From assembly GCA_965140775.1 (NCBI GenBank), contig OZ223471.1, forward strand, positions 806,001 through 870,000: 64,000 nt of DNA, written 5' to 3'. The position numbers and the translations under genes are program-made. This document shows, in pieces, positions 16,507-24,924 of the stretch. Each line of letters starts with the position of its first letter. Positions within the stretch are counted from its first letter, which is position 1. The notes under the pieces are model-generated. The model saw nothing but the letters and a program-made list of their open reading frames with translations, made no database searches and was not told the origin of the DNA. Source of the stretch: UBA6244 sp965140775. Its GTDB lineage: Bacteria; Bacteroidota; Bacteroidia; Bacteroidales; F082.

Positions 16507-16555
16507 AATGGTTTCTGTCTTTCGTTAGGTCAAAAGTCTTGTTTTGTAAAATAAC

Positions 16556-16587
16556 AAAAAAAACAGCCACGAAATGACTGTTTTTTT
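16556..16587. terminator. Hairpin with A and T runs between DUF4290 gene and murA
   Basis: Eight A residues plus CAG pair with CTG plus seven T residues around an 11-nt loop. On the minus strand it could end or attenuate transcription from the DUF4290 gene before murA. Confidence 0.5.
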
Positions 16588-16634
16588 GATTTTATCGAAA
16601 AATTGACCGGGTGAAATGTCACCACATCGCAAGG

Positions 16635-17270
16635 CTATTTGTAATTTTTCTTTTTGTTGTTCGACCCAAAATTTTTCTGACCTGTTTTCTTCTTTTTGGG
16701 AGCGGCCGGTTTGTTCTTGGGTACCACTTCGCTGATGCTGATCAATGGTCTGTCTTGTTTAAATATCAGCTTGCCCCCCGACATGTCTTCGAGGTGTTTG
16801 GCTATGGTGGCATCGTTTACCGATTCGCGGTTCCAGGTGAGGTACGAACGTTTTAGGTAGTTGGCAATGGAGAAAATCAACGCTTCTTTCTCTTCCCCTT
16901 CTTCAAATGCGATGGCTTTTTCAATGATCTCATCGATGGTTCTTCCGTAGTGACGCAACCTGATTTTGTTGTCGCCATAAGGTATTTTGCTGGGCTTCCT
17001 GGTAAGGACTTCCGACTCCGGCTTGGGGTATGGACTGTCCACATCCAATTTAAATCCGGCAATGATGTGCATGTGGTCCCAAAGCGTTTGAACGTAATCC
17101 GAAGACTCCTGCAAATCGGGTTTCACCTGAGCCATCACCCGCACAATAAAGGCAGCTGATTTGCTTCTTTTTTCCCGATCTTCGATTCCTACGGTATATT
17201 CTATCATTTTTTGGATGTTCCGTCCGTACTCCGGAATCACCATACTTTCGCGGGTTGTATTATAATCCAT
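16635..17270 (-). CDS. DUF4290 family protein
   Basis: A 211-residue protein recognised as the Bacteroidota-specific DUF4290 family from its N-terminal half (IPEYGRNIQKMIEYTVGI, then DREKRSKSAAFIVRVM and LWDHMHIIAGFKLDVDSPYP). It has no signal peptide or membrane segment, so it is probably cytoplasmic. The C-terminal ~35 residues are lysine-rich and low in complexity (APKKKKTGQKNFGSNNKKK). It sits upstream of murA on the same strand, an arrangement I recall from other Bacteroidota, which hints at a cell-envelope link. Function is unknown. Confidence 0.8.
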   Translation of the reverse strand: MDYNTTRESMVIPEYGRNIQKMIEYTVGIEDREKRSKSAAFIVRVMAQVKPDLQESSDYVQTLWDHMHIIAGFKLDVDSPYPKPESEVLTRKPSKIPYGDNKIRLRHYGRTIDEIIEKAIAFEEGEEKEALIFSIANYLKRSYLTWNRESVNDATIAKHLEDMSGGKLIFKQDRPLISISEVVPKNKPAAPKKKKTGQKNFGSNNKKKNYK

Positions 17271-17906
17271 TGGTTCAGTGTATGTCAGTAGTGCTTATTG
17301 CTTACGCAAATTATGCCACAAAATTACTACTTTATTTAACACGATGGCATAAGCTGTTCGTACAAGCTGATAAATATATGAAGTTAACTGCATTACTTTG
17401 CCGTTCGTCCATGTAGCTGAAGTGGATAAAATGGAAACATTATCAAGCACTTATTTCTGAGTTGGTAGTCAAAACTTTATTTCACAACTTTTCTTCACAC
17501 CTTATTATATGTGATGGATCATTTAATTAAAGATGGTGCTGAGGATGGGGCTGGATGCAAGGAGTTGAATAGGCCTTGGCTTGTTTTCCAAATTTGTGCC
17601 GCAGCCCTTCTTGATTCCTCTTTTGATTGGCGTTGAGCCATTTTCCGACCTCTCTGTGAAAGACGAAATCCGTTGTTTGGCAGATATATTCGTAAGATTT
17701 ATAGTGAATCCCCGTTTTGCATGGTCGAAATGATTACTTTCGCGCCGAATTTCCTGTTAACCAAGCTAGATATTGGCGTGCAGCCTATCCGTAAACTTTA
17801 TTCACAAATAAATGTTTACAAATTTGGTAGTTACTAAAATAGTTTCTATTTTTGCACCCCAATTTTCAGGGCTTTTGATTAAACGGCTTAAGAAACAATT
17901 AATTAG
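17271..17906. other. Long intergenic region between DUF4290 gene and rplM
   Basis: This 636-bp stretch separates divergent transcription units. It holds a possible -7 box for the DUF4290 gene (CAAAATTA at 17319-17326, read as TAATTTTG on the minus strand) and a strong promoter for rplM at its right end. A 68-codon stop-free frame on the minus strand (17530-17733) has no start codon and no family I recognise. It could be chance or a gene remnant. A weak tRNA-like string near 17407 is discussed among the rejected items. Confidence 0.6.
17823..17854 (+). promoter_or_regulatory. Promoter of rplM-rpsI(-rpsB-tsf)
   Basis: TTTG (17823-17826) and TATTTTTG (17847-17854) match both elements of the Bacteroidota promoter with exactly 20 nt between them. 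A leader of roughly 45 nt precedes the rplM ATG. Confidence 0.78.
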
Positions 17907-18362
17907 ATGGATACATTAAGTTATAAGACAGTTAGCGCTAATGCAAACACCGTTACCAAAGAGTGGGTGTTGATTGATGCTGAGAACGAAGTACTGGGTC
18001 GATTGGCTAGCACAGCTGCCAAAATCCTTCGTGGTAAACACAAGACCAACTATACACCTCACGTTGATTGCGGTGATAATGTAGTGATTATTAATGCAGA
18101 AAAGGTGAAGTTGACAGGTAACAAGCTGGATGCAAAGGAATATGTCCGCCACAGTGGATATCCCGGAGGACAGCGTTCCAAAACAGCCCGTCAGCTATTG
18201 GAAACCAAACCTGAGATGCTTGTTGAAAAAGCCATCAAAGGGATGTTGCCCAAAAATCGCCTGGGTGCCGAGCTCTACCGCAATGCATACATTTATGTAG
18301 GTAGCGAGCACAAGCAGGAAGCCCAAAAACCGAAGAAAATCAATTTAAATACAATCAGATAA
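17907..18362 (+). CDS. rplM: 50S ribosomal protein L13
   Basis: L13 is an early-assembling protein of the large subunit. The 151 residues include WVLIDAENEVLGRLAS, the conserved opening of the domain, and the HSGYPGG and GMLPKNRLG motifs. The start follows the promoter by about 50 nt. It is first in the rplM-rpsI pair, 7 bp before rpsI, the usual arrangement in bacteria. Confidence 0.97.
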   Translation: MDTLSYKTVSANANTVTKEWVLIDAENEVLGRLASTAAKILRGKHKTNYTPHVDCGDNVVIINAEKVKLTGNKLDAKEYVRHSGYPGGQRSKTARQLLETKPEMLVEKAIKGMLPKNRLGAELYRNAYIYVGSEHKQEAQKPKKINLNTIR

Positions 18363-18369
18363 AAAACCT

Positions 18370-18756
18370 ATGGAAGTAGTTAATTCATTAGGCAGAAGAA
18401 AAACTGCAGTCGCCAGGGTTTATCTTCAGGAAGGAACAGGAAAAATCACCGTAAACAAACGTGATTACAAAGAGTTTTTCCCTACAGCTATCTTACACTA
18501 CGTTGTTGAACAACCCTTACAACTCACCGAAAATTTGGGTAAATACGACATCAAAGTGAACCTTGCAGGTGGTGGTATTACCGGACAGGCCGAGGCCTTA
18601 CGTTTGGGAATCGCCCGCGCACTTGTAAAGATAGATCCTGAATATCGTCCGATTTTGAAGAAAAACGGATTGATGAAGAGAGACCCGCGTATGGTTGAAC
18701 GCAAGAAACCCGGACAGCCTAAAGCACGTAAGCAATTCCAGTTCAGTAAACGATAG
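18370..18756 (+). CDS. rpsI: 30S ribosomal protein S9
   Basis: S9 lies in the small-subunit head, where its C-terminal tail reaches the P-site tRNA. The 128 residues include LGRRKTAVARV at the start and end in the conserved FSKR tail. It follows rplM by 7 bp. The next gene, rpsB, starts 105 bp downstream without an obvious terminator. Confidence 0.97.
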   Translation: MEVVNSLGRRKTAVARVYLQEGTGKITVNKRDYKEFFPTAILHYVVEQPLQLTENLGKYDIKVNLAGGGITGQAEALRLGIARALVKIDPEYRPILKKNGLMKRDPRMVERKKPGQPKARKQFQFSKR

Positions 18757-18861
18757 ATTTCACTTGCCCCGGAATGTGTTTAGTATCCAAATTGCTGTAA
18801 CTCCATGATCAATAGGGCTATTCAGCAGTTGAGTTAAGAGAATGTAAACAAAAAAATTACC

Positions 18862-19740
18862 ATGACAAAAGTTAGTTTCGACGAATTACTCGATGCAGGT
18901 GTACATTTTGGTCACCTCAAAAGAAAATGGAATCCCGCCATGGCGCCTTATATTTTTATGGAGCGCAATGGTATCCACATTATCGACCTGTATAAAACAC
19001 AGGCCAAACTTGAGGAAGCTCAGAATGCCCTCAAAAATTTAGCCAAATCAGGACGCAGAATCCTGTTCGTAGCCACCAAAAAACAAGCCAAAGTGCTGGT
19101 GGCCGATATGGTGAAAAATATCAACATGCCTTACGTTACTGAGCGTTGGCCCGGTGGTATGTTGACCAATTTTGCCACCATCCGCAAAGCGGTGCGCAAA
19201 ATGGCCAATATCGACAAACTGGCTTCCACCAGTTCTTGGAACAACCTCTCCAAACGCGAACGCTTGCAAATTACCCGCGAACGTGCCAAACTGGAAAAGA
19301 ACCTTGGCAGTATCGCCGACATGAGCCGCCTTCCCGCTGCCATTTTCGTTGTTGACATCAACAAAGAAAAAATTGCCGTTGCTGAAGCCCGCAAATTGAA
19401 TATCCCTGTTTTCGCCATGGTGGACACCAATACCGACCCCAACCTGGTTGATTTCCCCATCCCCGCCAACGACGACGCTTCCAAATCCATTTATGTGATT
19501 TTGAACGCCGCCATTCAGGCTGTTGCCGAAGGTTTGAACGAAAGACGTTTGAACAAAGACAAACAGGATGAAATTGATGCCGAAAATGAAAGAGCCGAAA
19601 TGGATGATTTGAAAACCAAATCAGCCAACCTGGCCGTGGCCGAAGAAGAAGAGGATGAAAATGCTGAAAAATCAGCCAAAGCACCTCTCAAGGAAGACGC
19701 CAAACCCAAAAGAAAACGCAAAGTAGTTGCCAAAAAATAA
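18862..19740 (+). CDS. rpsB: 30S ribosomal protein S2
   Basis: S2 binds late to the small subunit and is needed to recruit S1. The core is standard (ELLDAGVHFGHLKRKWNPAM, RWPGGMLTNFATI). At 292 residues it is longer than the ~240 of E. coli because of a charged tail: an acidic run EEEEDENAEK near 258-267, then a Lys/Arg-rich end KPKRKRKVVAKK. Such low-complexity tails vary between Bacteroidota. It is followed 22 bp later by tsf, the usual pair. Confidence 0.97.
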   Translation: MTKVSFDELLDAGVHFGHLKRKWNPAMAPYIFMERNGIHIIDLYKTQAKLEEAQNALKNLAKSGRRILFVATKKQAKVLVADMVKNINMPYVTERWPGGMLTNFATIRKAVRKMANIDKLASTSSWNNLSKRERLQITRERAKLEKNLGSIADMSRLPAAIFVVDINKEKIAVAEARKLNIPVFAMVDTNTDPNLVDFPIPANDDASKSIYVILNAAIQAVAEGLNERRLNKDKQDEIDAENERAEMDDLKTKSANLAVAEEEEDENAEKSAKAPLKEDAKPKRKRKVVAKK

Positions 19741-19762
19741 TCACTTTTGAAAATATAGTATC

Positions 19763-20593
19763 ATGAAAATAACCGCTCAACAGGTAAACGAGTTAAGAAA
19801 AGCTACCGGCGCCGGTATGATGGATTGTAAAAAAGCCCTGACGGAAACCGACGGCGATATGGAAAAAGCCATCGATGTATTGCGCAAAAAAGGACAAAAA
19901 GTAGCTGCCAACCGTGCTGACCGGAGTGCCACCGAAGGTGTTGTATTGGCCAAAACCACCGTCGACGGAAAATATGCCGGTATCGTAATGGTAAATTGCG
20001 AAACCGACTTTGTAGCCAAAAACAACGATTTTATCACTTACGTTGATTCGATTATCGACATCGCTGTAGCAAATCAGGCCAAAACTGCCGACGAGCTCGC
20101 CGCTATGAAACTTGCTGATCGTACCATCGGCGAAACCATCGTGGATCAAACCGGTGTAATTGGTGAAAAAATCGAATTGGGTAATTTTGCCTGTGTTGAA
20201 GGTGAAAGCACTTATGCCTATGTTCATCCCGGTAACCGCATTGCTACCATCGTGGCTTTCAACAAAGCCGGCGAACATCTGGCTCAGGCCGGTAAAGATG
20301 TGGCCATGCAAGCCGCCGCCATGGCTCCCGTAGCCCTCGATAAAGGTGATGTTTCAAAAGAGATTATCGACCGTGAAATCGAAATCGGTAAAGATCAGGC
20401 ACGTCAGGAAGGAAAAGCTGAAGAAATGCTTGAAAAAATCGCTCTTGGTAAATTGAATAAATTTTACAAAGAAAACACCCTCTTGAATCAAACTTTCATT
20501 AAAGACAGCAAAAAGAGTGTGGCCGATTACTTGAACGACACCGAAAAAGGATTAACCGTGGTAGCCTTCAAACGCTTTGCCCTCGGATCGTAA
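19763..20593 (+). CDS. tsf: Elongation factor Ts
   Basis: EF-Ts is the nucleotide exchange factor for EF-Tu. The 276 residues include the N-terminal UBA-like domain (VNELRKATGAGMMDCKKAL) and the core motif NCETDFVAKN near residue 77. It lies 22 bp after rpsB and ends at a strong terminator. Confidence 0.97.
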   Translation: MKITAQQVNELRKATGAGMMDCKKALTETDGDMEKAIDVLRKKGQKVAANRADRSATEGVVLAKTTVDGKYAGIVMVNCETDFVAKNNDFITYVDSIIDIAVANQAKTADELAAMKLADRTIGETIVDQTGVIGEKIELGNFACVEGESTYAYVHPGNRIATIVAFNKAGEHLAQAGKDVAMQAAAMAPVALDKGDVSKEIIDREIEIGKDQARQEGKAEEMLEKIALGKLNKFYKENTLLNQTFIKDSKKSVADYLNDTEKGLTVVAFKRFALGS

Positions 20594-20611
20594 ATCCCGG
20601 ATCTAATAAAT

Positions 20612-20642
20612 AAAAAAAGCCCGCATTTGCGGGCTTTTTTTA
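20612..20642. terminator. Bidirectional terminator between tsf and the yqeY-like gene
   Basis: AGCCCGC-ATTT-GCGGGCT is flanked by an A run on the left and a T run on the right. It can serve tsf on the plus strand and the dcw-distal gene on the minus strand. Confidence 0.9.
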
Positions 20643-20665
20643 TTGAGTCAAATTGGGGCAATACA

Positions 20666-21118
20666 TTAGCTCAAAAGCTTTTTTACCAGTATGGAAATGG
20701 TTTTATTGTCGGCTTGGCCTGCCAATTTTTTGGAGGCTTCGCCCATTACCCTGCCCATATCTTTCATGCCGGTGGCTCCGGTGTCGGCTACAATCTGTTT
20801 TACGATGGCTTCCACTTCTGCCTCCGACAACTGTTTGGGAAGATACGCCTCAATGATGGCTGCCTGATATTCTTCTTCTTCCACCAACTCCGGACGGTTT
20901 TGCTCTGAGTAAAGCAGAGCCGATTCTTTGCGCTGCTTTACCAATTTTTGCAATATTTTGATCTCCAGCGATTCGGGTATTTCCATACTGCTGGTGTCTT
21001 TTCCGGTTTTCAACAAGAGCAATTCAGCTTTTATGGCCCTCAGCGCATTGAGTTTGCGCCTGTCTTTGGCCATCATCGCCTGTTTGATATCGTTGTTGAT
21101 TAAAATTTCAAGTTCCAT
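20666..21118 (-). CDS. GatB/YqeY domain-containing protein
   Basis: A 150-residue stand-alone YqeY protein, related to the tail domain of the GatB amidotransferase subunit that contacts tRNA. Recognisable parts are LRAIKAELLL, EAYLPKQLSEAE and GMKDMGRVMGEASKKLAGQAD. It lies 20 bp after ftsZ and is last in the dcw transcription unit. In free-standing form its function is not established. Confidence 0.9.
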   Translation of the reverse strand: MELEILINNDIKQAMMAKDRRKLNALRAIKAELLLLKTGKDTSSMEIPESLEIKILQKLVKQRKESALLYSEQNRPELVEEEEYQAAIIEAYLPKQLSEAEVEAIVKQIVADTGATGMKDMGRVMGEASKKLAGQADNKTISILVKKLLS

Positions 21119-21138
21119 AGTACTAGTTGGTTGGTTGT

Positions 21139-22734
21139 TTAGTCCACATTGTCGTGCAAAAACGAGTTGTCGGATTTGATGACCGTATTGTTTTTGGAGT
21201 CTTCACCCAGCGTAAATCGTGAAACAACCGTATCCGATGAATAATTAGTTTCTTCGAGTTCAATTTTTTTGCGGATGTAGGCCGGCTGACTTTCCAATTG
21301 TGCCACTTGTTCGGCCGATCTCAGGTTGATGCTCAGATTTTTAAGCTTGTTGATTCTTTCACTGGCGTTTTTTTGTATTCCGGCTTCTTCGTCTTCCGCA
21401 GGCGAGGTTTTGTATTCCAGAGGTTTTTCGGCCGGTTTTTCCTGTTGCGACGAAACGGTATGCCCCACACTCAGGTAAGGTTTGTCACTGCGTCTGATCA
21501 GGTTGGTGGTGCCCATGTTGGGGTTGTTGGTGCCTGATTCCGTTGGGCGGTTGTCCATGCTGTGTACAATTTTGGCCTCCGGTGTCTTAACGGTAGATTC
21601 TGTGTGGATTTCCCTTTCTGCAGATTTGTTAACTATTTTGAATTCAACTTCTTCGGTCTTCGCTTTTTCAGGCTGTGGTGATGGTTTGGTGGTAACCGGT
21701 AGATTATCAGAAGGTATGTTAGACGAATCTCCTACAGTACCAACGCGGAAAGTAGGTTGTTCGATTTCTGCTTTGGGCTTAATTGAGTCGAATCCGGTGG
21801 CAATGATGGTAATACCCACACTGTTGCCCAGCGATTCGTCGGCACCTGTTCCCCAAATGATATCGGCATCTTCACCACTTTCACGTTGAACGTATTCGGT
21901 AATTTCGGTGATTTCGTCCATGGTGATGTCGTTGTTGCCTGTCATGATGTATAGCAGGATGTCGGTGGCACCTTTCACATCATTGTCGTTGAGGAGAGGT
22001 GAGTTCATGGCGGCTTCGATGGCCCTGATGGCACGGTCTTCGCCTTCGGCTCTGGCCGAGCCCATGATGGCTCTACCGCTGTCTTTGATGACGGTTTTCA
22101 CATCCTCAAAGTCCACATTTACATAACCGGTTACAGTGATCAATTCTGCAATTCCACGGGCGGCTGTGGTGAGCACGTTATCCGCTTTCGCGAAAGCATC
22201 CGATAATACCAGGTCGCCGTATTGCTGACGCAGTTTGTCGTTGCTGATTACCAAAAGTGAGTCCACATGTTTTTTGATTTCCGCGATGCCTAACTCAGCT
22301 TGCTTACGACGTTTTCTTCCCTCAAAATTAAACGGAAGCGTTACGATACCCACGGTAAGAATACCCATTTCGCGTGCCAATTGGGCAATCACGGGTGCTG
22401 CACCGGTTCCGGTGCCGCCCCCCATTCCTGCGGTGATAAACAGCATCTGGGTTGATTCATCCGAGAGTAGTTCCCTGATTTTTTCGATGGAATCTTCGGC
22501 AGCAATCTTACCAACCTCCGGATTGGCTCCGGCTCCCAGTCCGTTTTTGTTTCCAATTTCAATTTTGATGGGCACCGGACTCGATTCGAGTGCTTGCAGG
22601 TCGGTGTTGCAAATGGCGAATTCTACACCTGTAATACCTTGCTTAAACATGTGGTTTACAGCGTTTGAACCTCCACCTCCTACGCCTAGAACTTTAATAA
22701 TGGAGGGATGTTGTTTTGGCTGGAAAGTGATCAT
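21139..22734 (-). CDS. ftsZ: Cell division protein FtsZ
   Basis: FtsZ is the tubulin-like GTPase that forms the division ring. The signature GGGTGTG is at residues 105-111, after LGVGGGGSNAVNHM. The conserved GTPase and C-terminal domains end near residue 330. A long linker rich in Pro, Glu and Thr follows, making the protein 531 residues against ~380 in E. coli, which is normal for Bacteroidota. Near the end are PAYIRKK and the terminal NSFLHDNVD, likely the peptide that docks FtsA and other partners. A 95-bp gap separates it from ftsA, leaving room for its own promoter, though none is clear. Confidence 0.97.
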   Translation of the reverse strand: MITFQPKQHPSIIKVLGVGGGGSNAVNHMFKQGITGVEFAICNTDLQALESSPVPIKIEIGNKNGLGAGANPEVGKIAAEDSIEKIRELLSDESTQMLFITAGMGGGTGTGAAPVIAQLAREMGILTVGIVTLPFNFEGRKRRKQAELGIAEIKKHVDSLLVISNDKLRQQYGDLVLSDAFAKADNVLTTAARGIAELITVTGYVNVDFEDVKTVIKDSGRAIMGSARAEGEDRAIRAIEAAMNSPLLNDNDVKGATDILLYIMTGNNDITMDEITEITEYVQRESGEDADIIWGTGADESLGNSVGITIIATGFDSIKPKAEIEQPTFRVGTVGDSSNIPSDNLPVTTKPSPQPEKAKTEEVEFKIVNKSAEREIHTESTVKTPEAKIVHSMDNRPTESGTNNPNMGTTNLIRRSDKPYLSVGHTVSSQQEKPAEKPLEYKTSPAEDEEAGIQKNASERINKLKNLSINLRSAEQVAQLESQPAYIRKKIELEETNYSSDTVVSRFTLGEDSKNNTVIKSDNSFLHDNVD

Positions 22735-22829
22735 ATGTGGATATAATTATTGGTTTTATAAAATTAATTCAATCAAATATTGTGGTTGGCAGTTGTGTAA
22801 CTAGTTTTTAACAAATTAAAGTTAATGAC

Positions 22830-24143
22830 TTAAGCAGAGGTGTCGTTCTCGAACCAGTCTTTGATTTTGTTGAGAAACCCTGTGGCACTCGATTCGCCGC
22901 GGGGTGGTTTTGGTTTTTTTGGTTCGGGAGTTTTCTTTCCGGGCATTTCTTTTTCAATTAATTCCTGGTGGCGTTCTTTGCTTTTTTCGTAATCGAATCG
23001 GCGGATACCTTCAATCACCAGGCCGATACCTGTGGAATACATGGGCATGGCCATTTCATCAGGTACATCGTTGGCCAGGTGCTCGTTGGGATAGCCAATG
23101 CGGGTATCCATGCCGGTGGTAAATTCGGTAAGTTGGTCGATGTGTTTTAATTGGGCACCTCCACCCGTGATGACAATACCGGCGATTAGTTTTTTCTCGA
23201 AGCCTGAATTTCTGATTTCGAAATACACTTGCTCGATAATTTCTTCCATCCGTGCCTGAATGATAAAAGCCAGATTTTTCAATGTGATTTCTTTGGGTGC
23301 ACGTCCTCTTAGCCCCGGAATGGCCACCACTTCGTCGTCGCGGTTTTCGCTGGCCAGTGCCGATCCAAATTTCACTTTCAATTCTTCGGCGTGTTTTTTA
23401 ATGATGGTGCATCCTTCTTTAACATCTTCGGTGATGACATCGCCACCAAAGGGTATTACTGCGGTATGTCGTATGATGTTGTCCTGAAAAATGGCTAAAT
23501 CAGTGGTTCCGCCACCAATGTCAACCAAAACCACACCCGCTTCTTTCTCTTCTTCGCTGAGCACAGCTTCAGCTGAGGCAATGGGTTCCAAAATCAGGTC
23601 AACCATTTCCAGTCCGGCCTTTTTAATGCACTTGTAAATATTTTTTGCGGCAGCAGTTTGCCCGATAATGATGTGAAAGTTGGCTTCCAGCGTACTGCCC
23701 AGCATACCCACCGGTTGGCGGATGCCCCCTTCACCATCAATCACATATTCCTGTGCAATCACATCGATGATTTCTTCTCCCGGCGACATATTCAGCTTGT
23801 ACATGTTTTGTGAAAGCTGGTCGATTTCCTGAGGACTAATCTCGCTGTCGGGGTCTTCGCGCATGATGTTGCCGCGGTGTTGATAGCTTTTGATGTGTTG
23901 GCCGGCAATGCCCACATTCACATATTTTATGGAAACACCGGATTTATCTTCGGCTAATTCCACCGCTTTTCGGATGGATTGAACCGTGTTTTCGATGTTG
24001 GCCACCACACCACGTTTCACACCAATGGATTCTGATTTTCCATAGCCCAGAATCTCTATTTTTCCGTATTCGTTTCTTCGCCCGACAATACAGGCAATTT
24101 TAGTAGTTCCGATGTCTAAACCGACGATGATTTCAGATTCCAT
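22830..24143 (-). CDS. ftsA: Cell division protein FtsA
   Basis: FtsA is the actin-like protein that ties FtsZ to the membrane. The 437 residues have the ATPase phosphate motifs GLDIGTTKIACIV (near 9) and VDIGGGTTDLAIF (near 208) and the SHS2 insert between them. The last ~15 residues, GFLNKIKDWFENDTSA, fit an amphipathic membrane-targeting helix after a basic Pro-rich linker. It starts 4 bp after ftsQ ends. Confidence 0.96.
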   Translation of the reverse strand: MESEIIVGLDIGTTKIACIVGRRNEYGKIEILGYGKSESIGVKRGVVANIENTVQSIRKAVELAEDKSGVSIKYVNVGIAGQHIKSYQHRGNIMREDPDSEISPQEIDQLSQNMYKLNMSPGEEIIDVIAQEYVIDGEGGIRQPVGMLGSTLEANFHIIIGQTAAAKNIYKCIKKAGLEMVDLILEPIASAEAVLSEEEKEAGVVLVDIGGGTTDLAIFQDNIIRHTAVIPFGGDVITEDVKEGCTIIKKHAEELKVKFGSALASENRDDEVVAIPGLRGRAPKEITLKNLAFIIQARMEEIIEQVYFEIRNSGFEKKLIAGIVITGGGAQLKHIDQLTEFTTGMDTRIGYPNEHLANDVPDEMAMPMYSTGIGLVIEGIRRFDYEKSKERHQELIEKEMPGKKTPEPKKPKPPRGESSATGFLNKIKDWFENDTSA

Positions 24144-24147
24144 ATGA

Positions 24148-24924
24148 TTACTTTTTTGTACAAACTATCTGATTGTTAAATGATAAATTGATGATTCCAT
24201 AGTCGTCCCAACCGTTTCGACGACTTAAATCGAGGTAAAAGGCCCGGAGATTTTCAAATTTTTCGTTCAAATTTTCCAGACTTCCCAATTGAATAATATG
24301 CCCGCCCAATTCGGGAACAAGCTCCCATTCGCCCCTGCTGTTCAAATAAATCTGACTTACCTGGGCATTTAAAAAGGCATCTTCGCGTATGACATTAGCC
24401 AATTGATACAAATCTACAAGCGGAGTTGTGGCATAAGCACTGTCGTGAACGTTGTTGAATTCGTTTTTTCGCAAATCGTTTAAATATCCATTGGCGATGA
24501 TGGTGCGCGGGGCATGATTTTTTTTGATGGGGAAAAAGTATCCCGATTCATCGATATAATAGCTTTTGTTGCTCTTTTCGTAAACACGCACTACAGGAGT
24601 TCGTTCGCGGATGTTCACAAAAATTCCGCTACTTAGTCCGCAATAGCAGTCAACATGTTCGATAAAGGGGTTTTTTGCCAGTATTTTTTCGATGGTTTTG
24701 GTGTTCACATCAGCGATTCTCAATTGGAGCAAGGAGTCGTTTGGGTTTATGGCTTTCATCAATTCCGTCGTGTGCAAAAATCCGACCCCGCCATTGTTGT
24801 CGATGGTGATGTTTACTCCATTGATATAATCCTGTGAGCGCAGATGATACGACACGCCAATCAGGGCCATCAGTGCCAGAGCTGTAAATGCGATGATCGA
24901 TATGGTCAGTATTTTTTTCAGCAT
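24148..24924 (-). CDS. ftsQ: Cell division protein FtsQ/DivIB
   Basis: FtsQ is a bitopic membrane protein linking early and late division proteins. The 258 residues have one N-terminal membrane segment (about 5-27, ILTISIIAFTALALMALIGV) and a POTRA-like region with the NPFIEHVDC and VNIRERTPVVRVY motifs. The start overlaps the murC end by 7 bp. Sequence divergence is typical of this family; position in the cluster supports the call. Confidence 0.92.
   Translation of the reverse strand: MLKKILTISIIAFTALALMALIGVSYHLRSQDYINGVNITIDNNGGVGFLHTTELMKAINPNDSLLQLRIADVNTKTIEKILAKNPFIEHVDCYCGLSSGIFVNIRERTPVVRVYEKSNKSYYIDESGYFFPIKKNHAPRTIIANGYLNDLRKNEFNNVHDSAYATTPLVDLYQLANVIREDAFLNAQVSQIYLNSRGEWELVPELGGHIIQLGSLENLNEKFENLRAFYLDLSRRNGWDDYGIINLSFNNQIVCTKK

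Noticed and set aside
17407..17460. tRNA-like string (ATGTAGCTGAAGTGGATA)
   Set aside because: It resembles a tRNA D-arm region, but no T-arm (GTTCGA) or acceptor pairing follows, so it is not a tRNA gene. A decayed fragment cannot be excluded.
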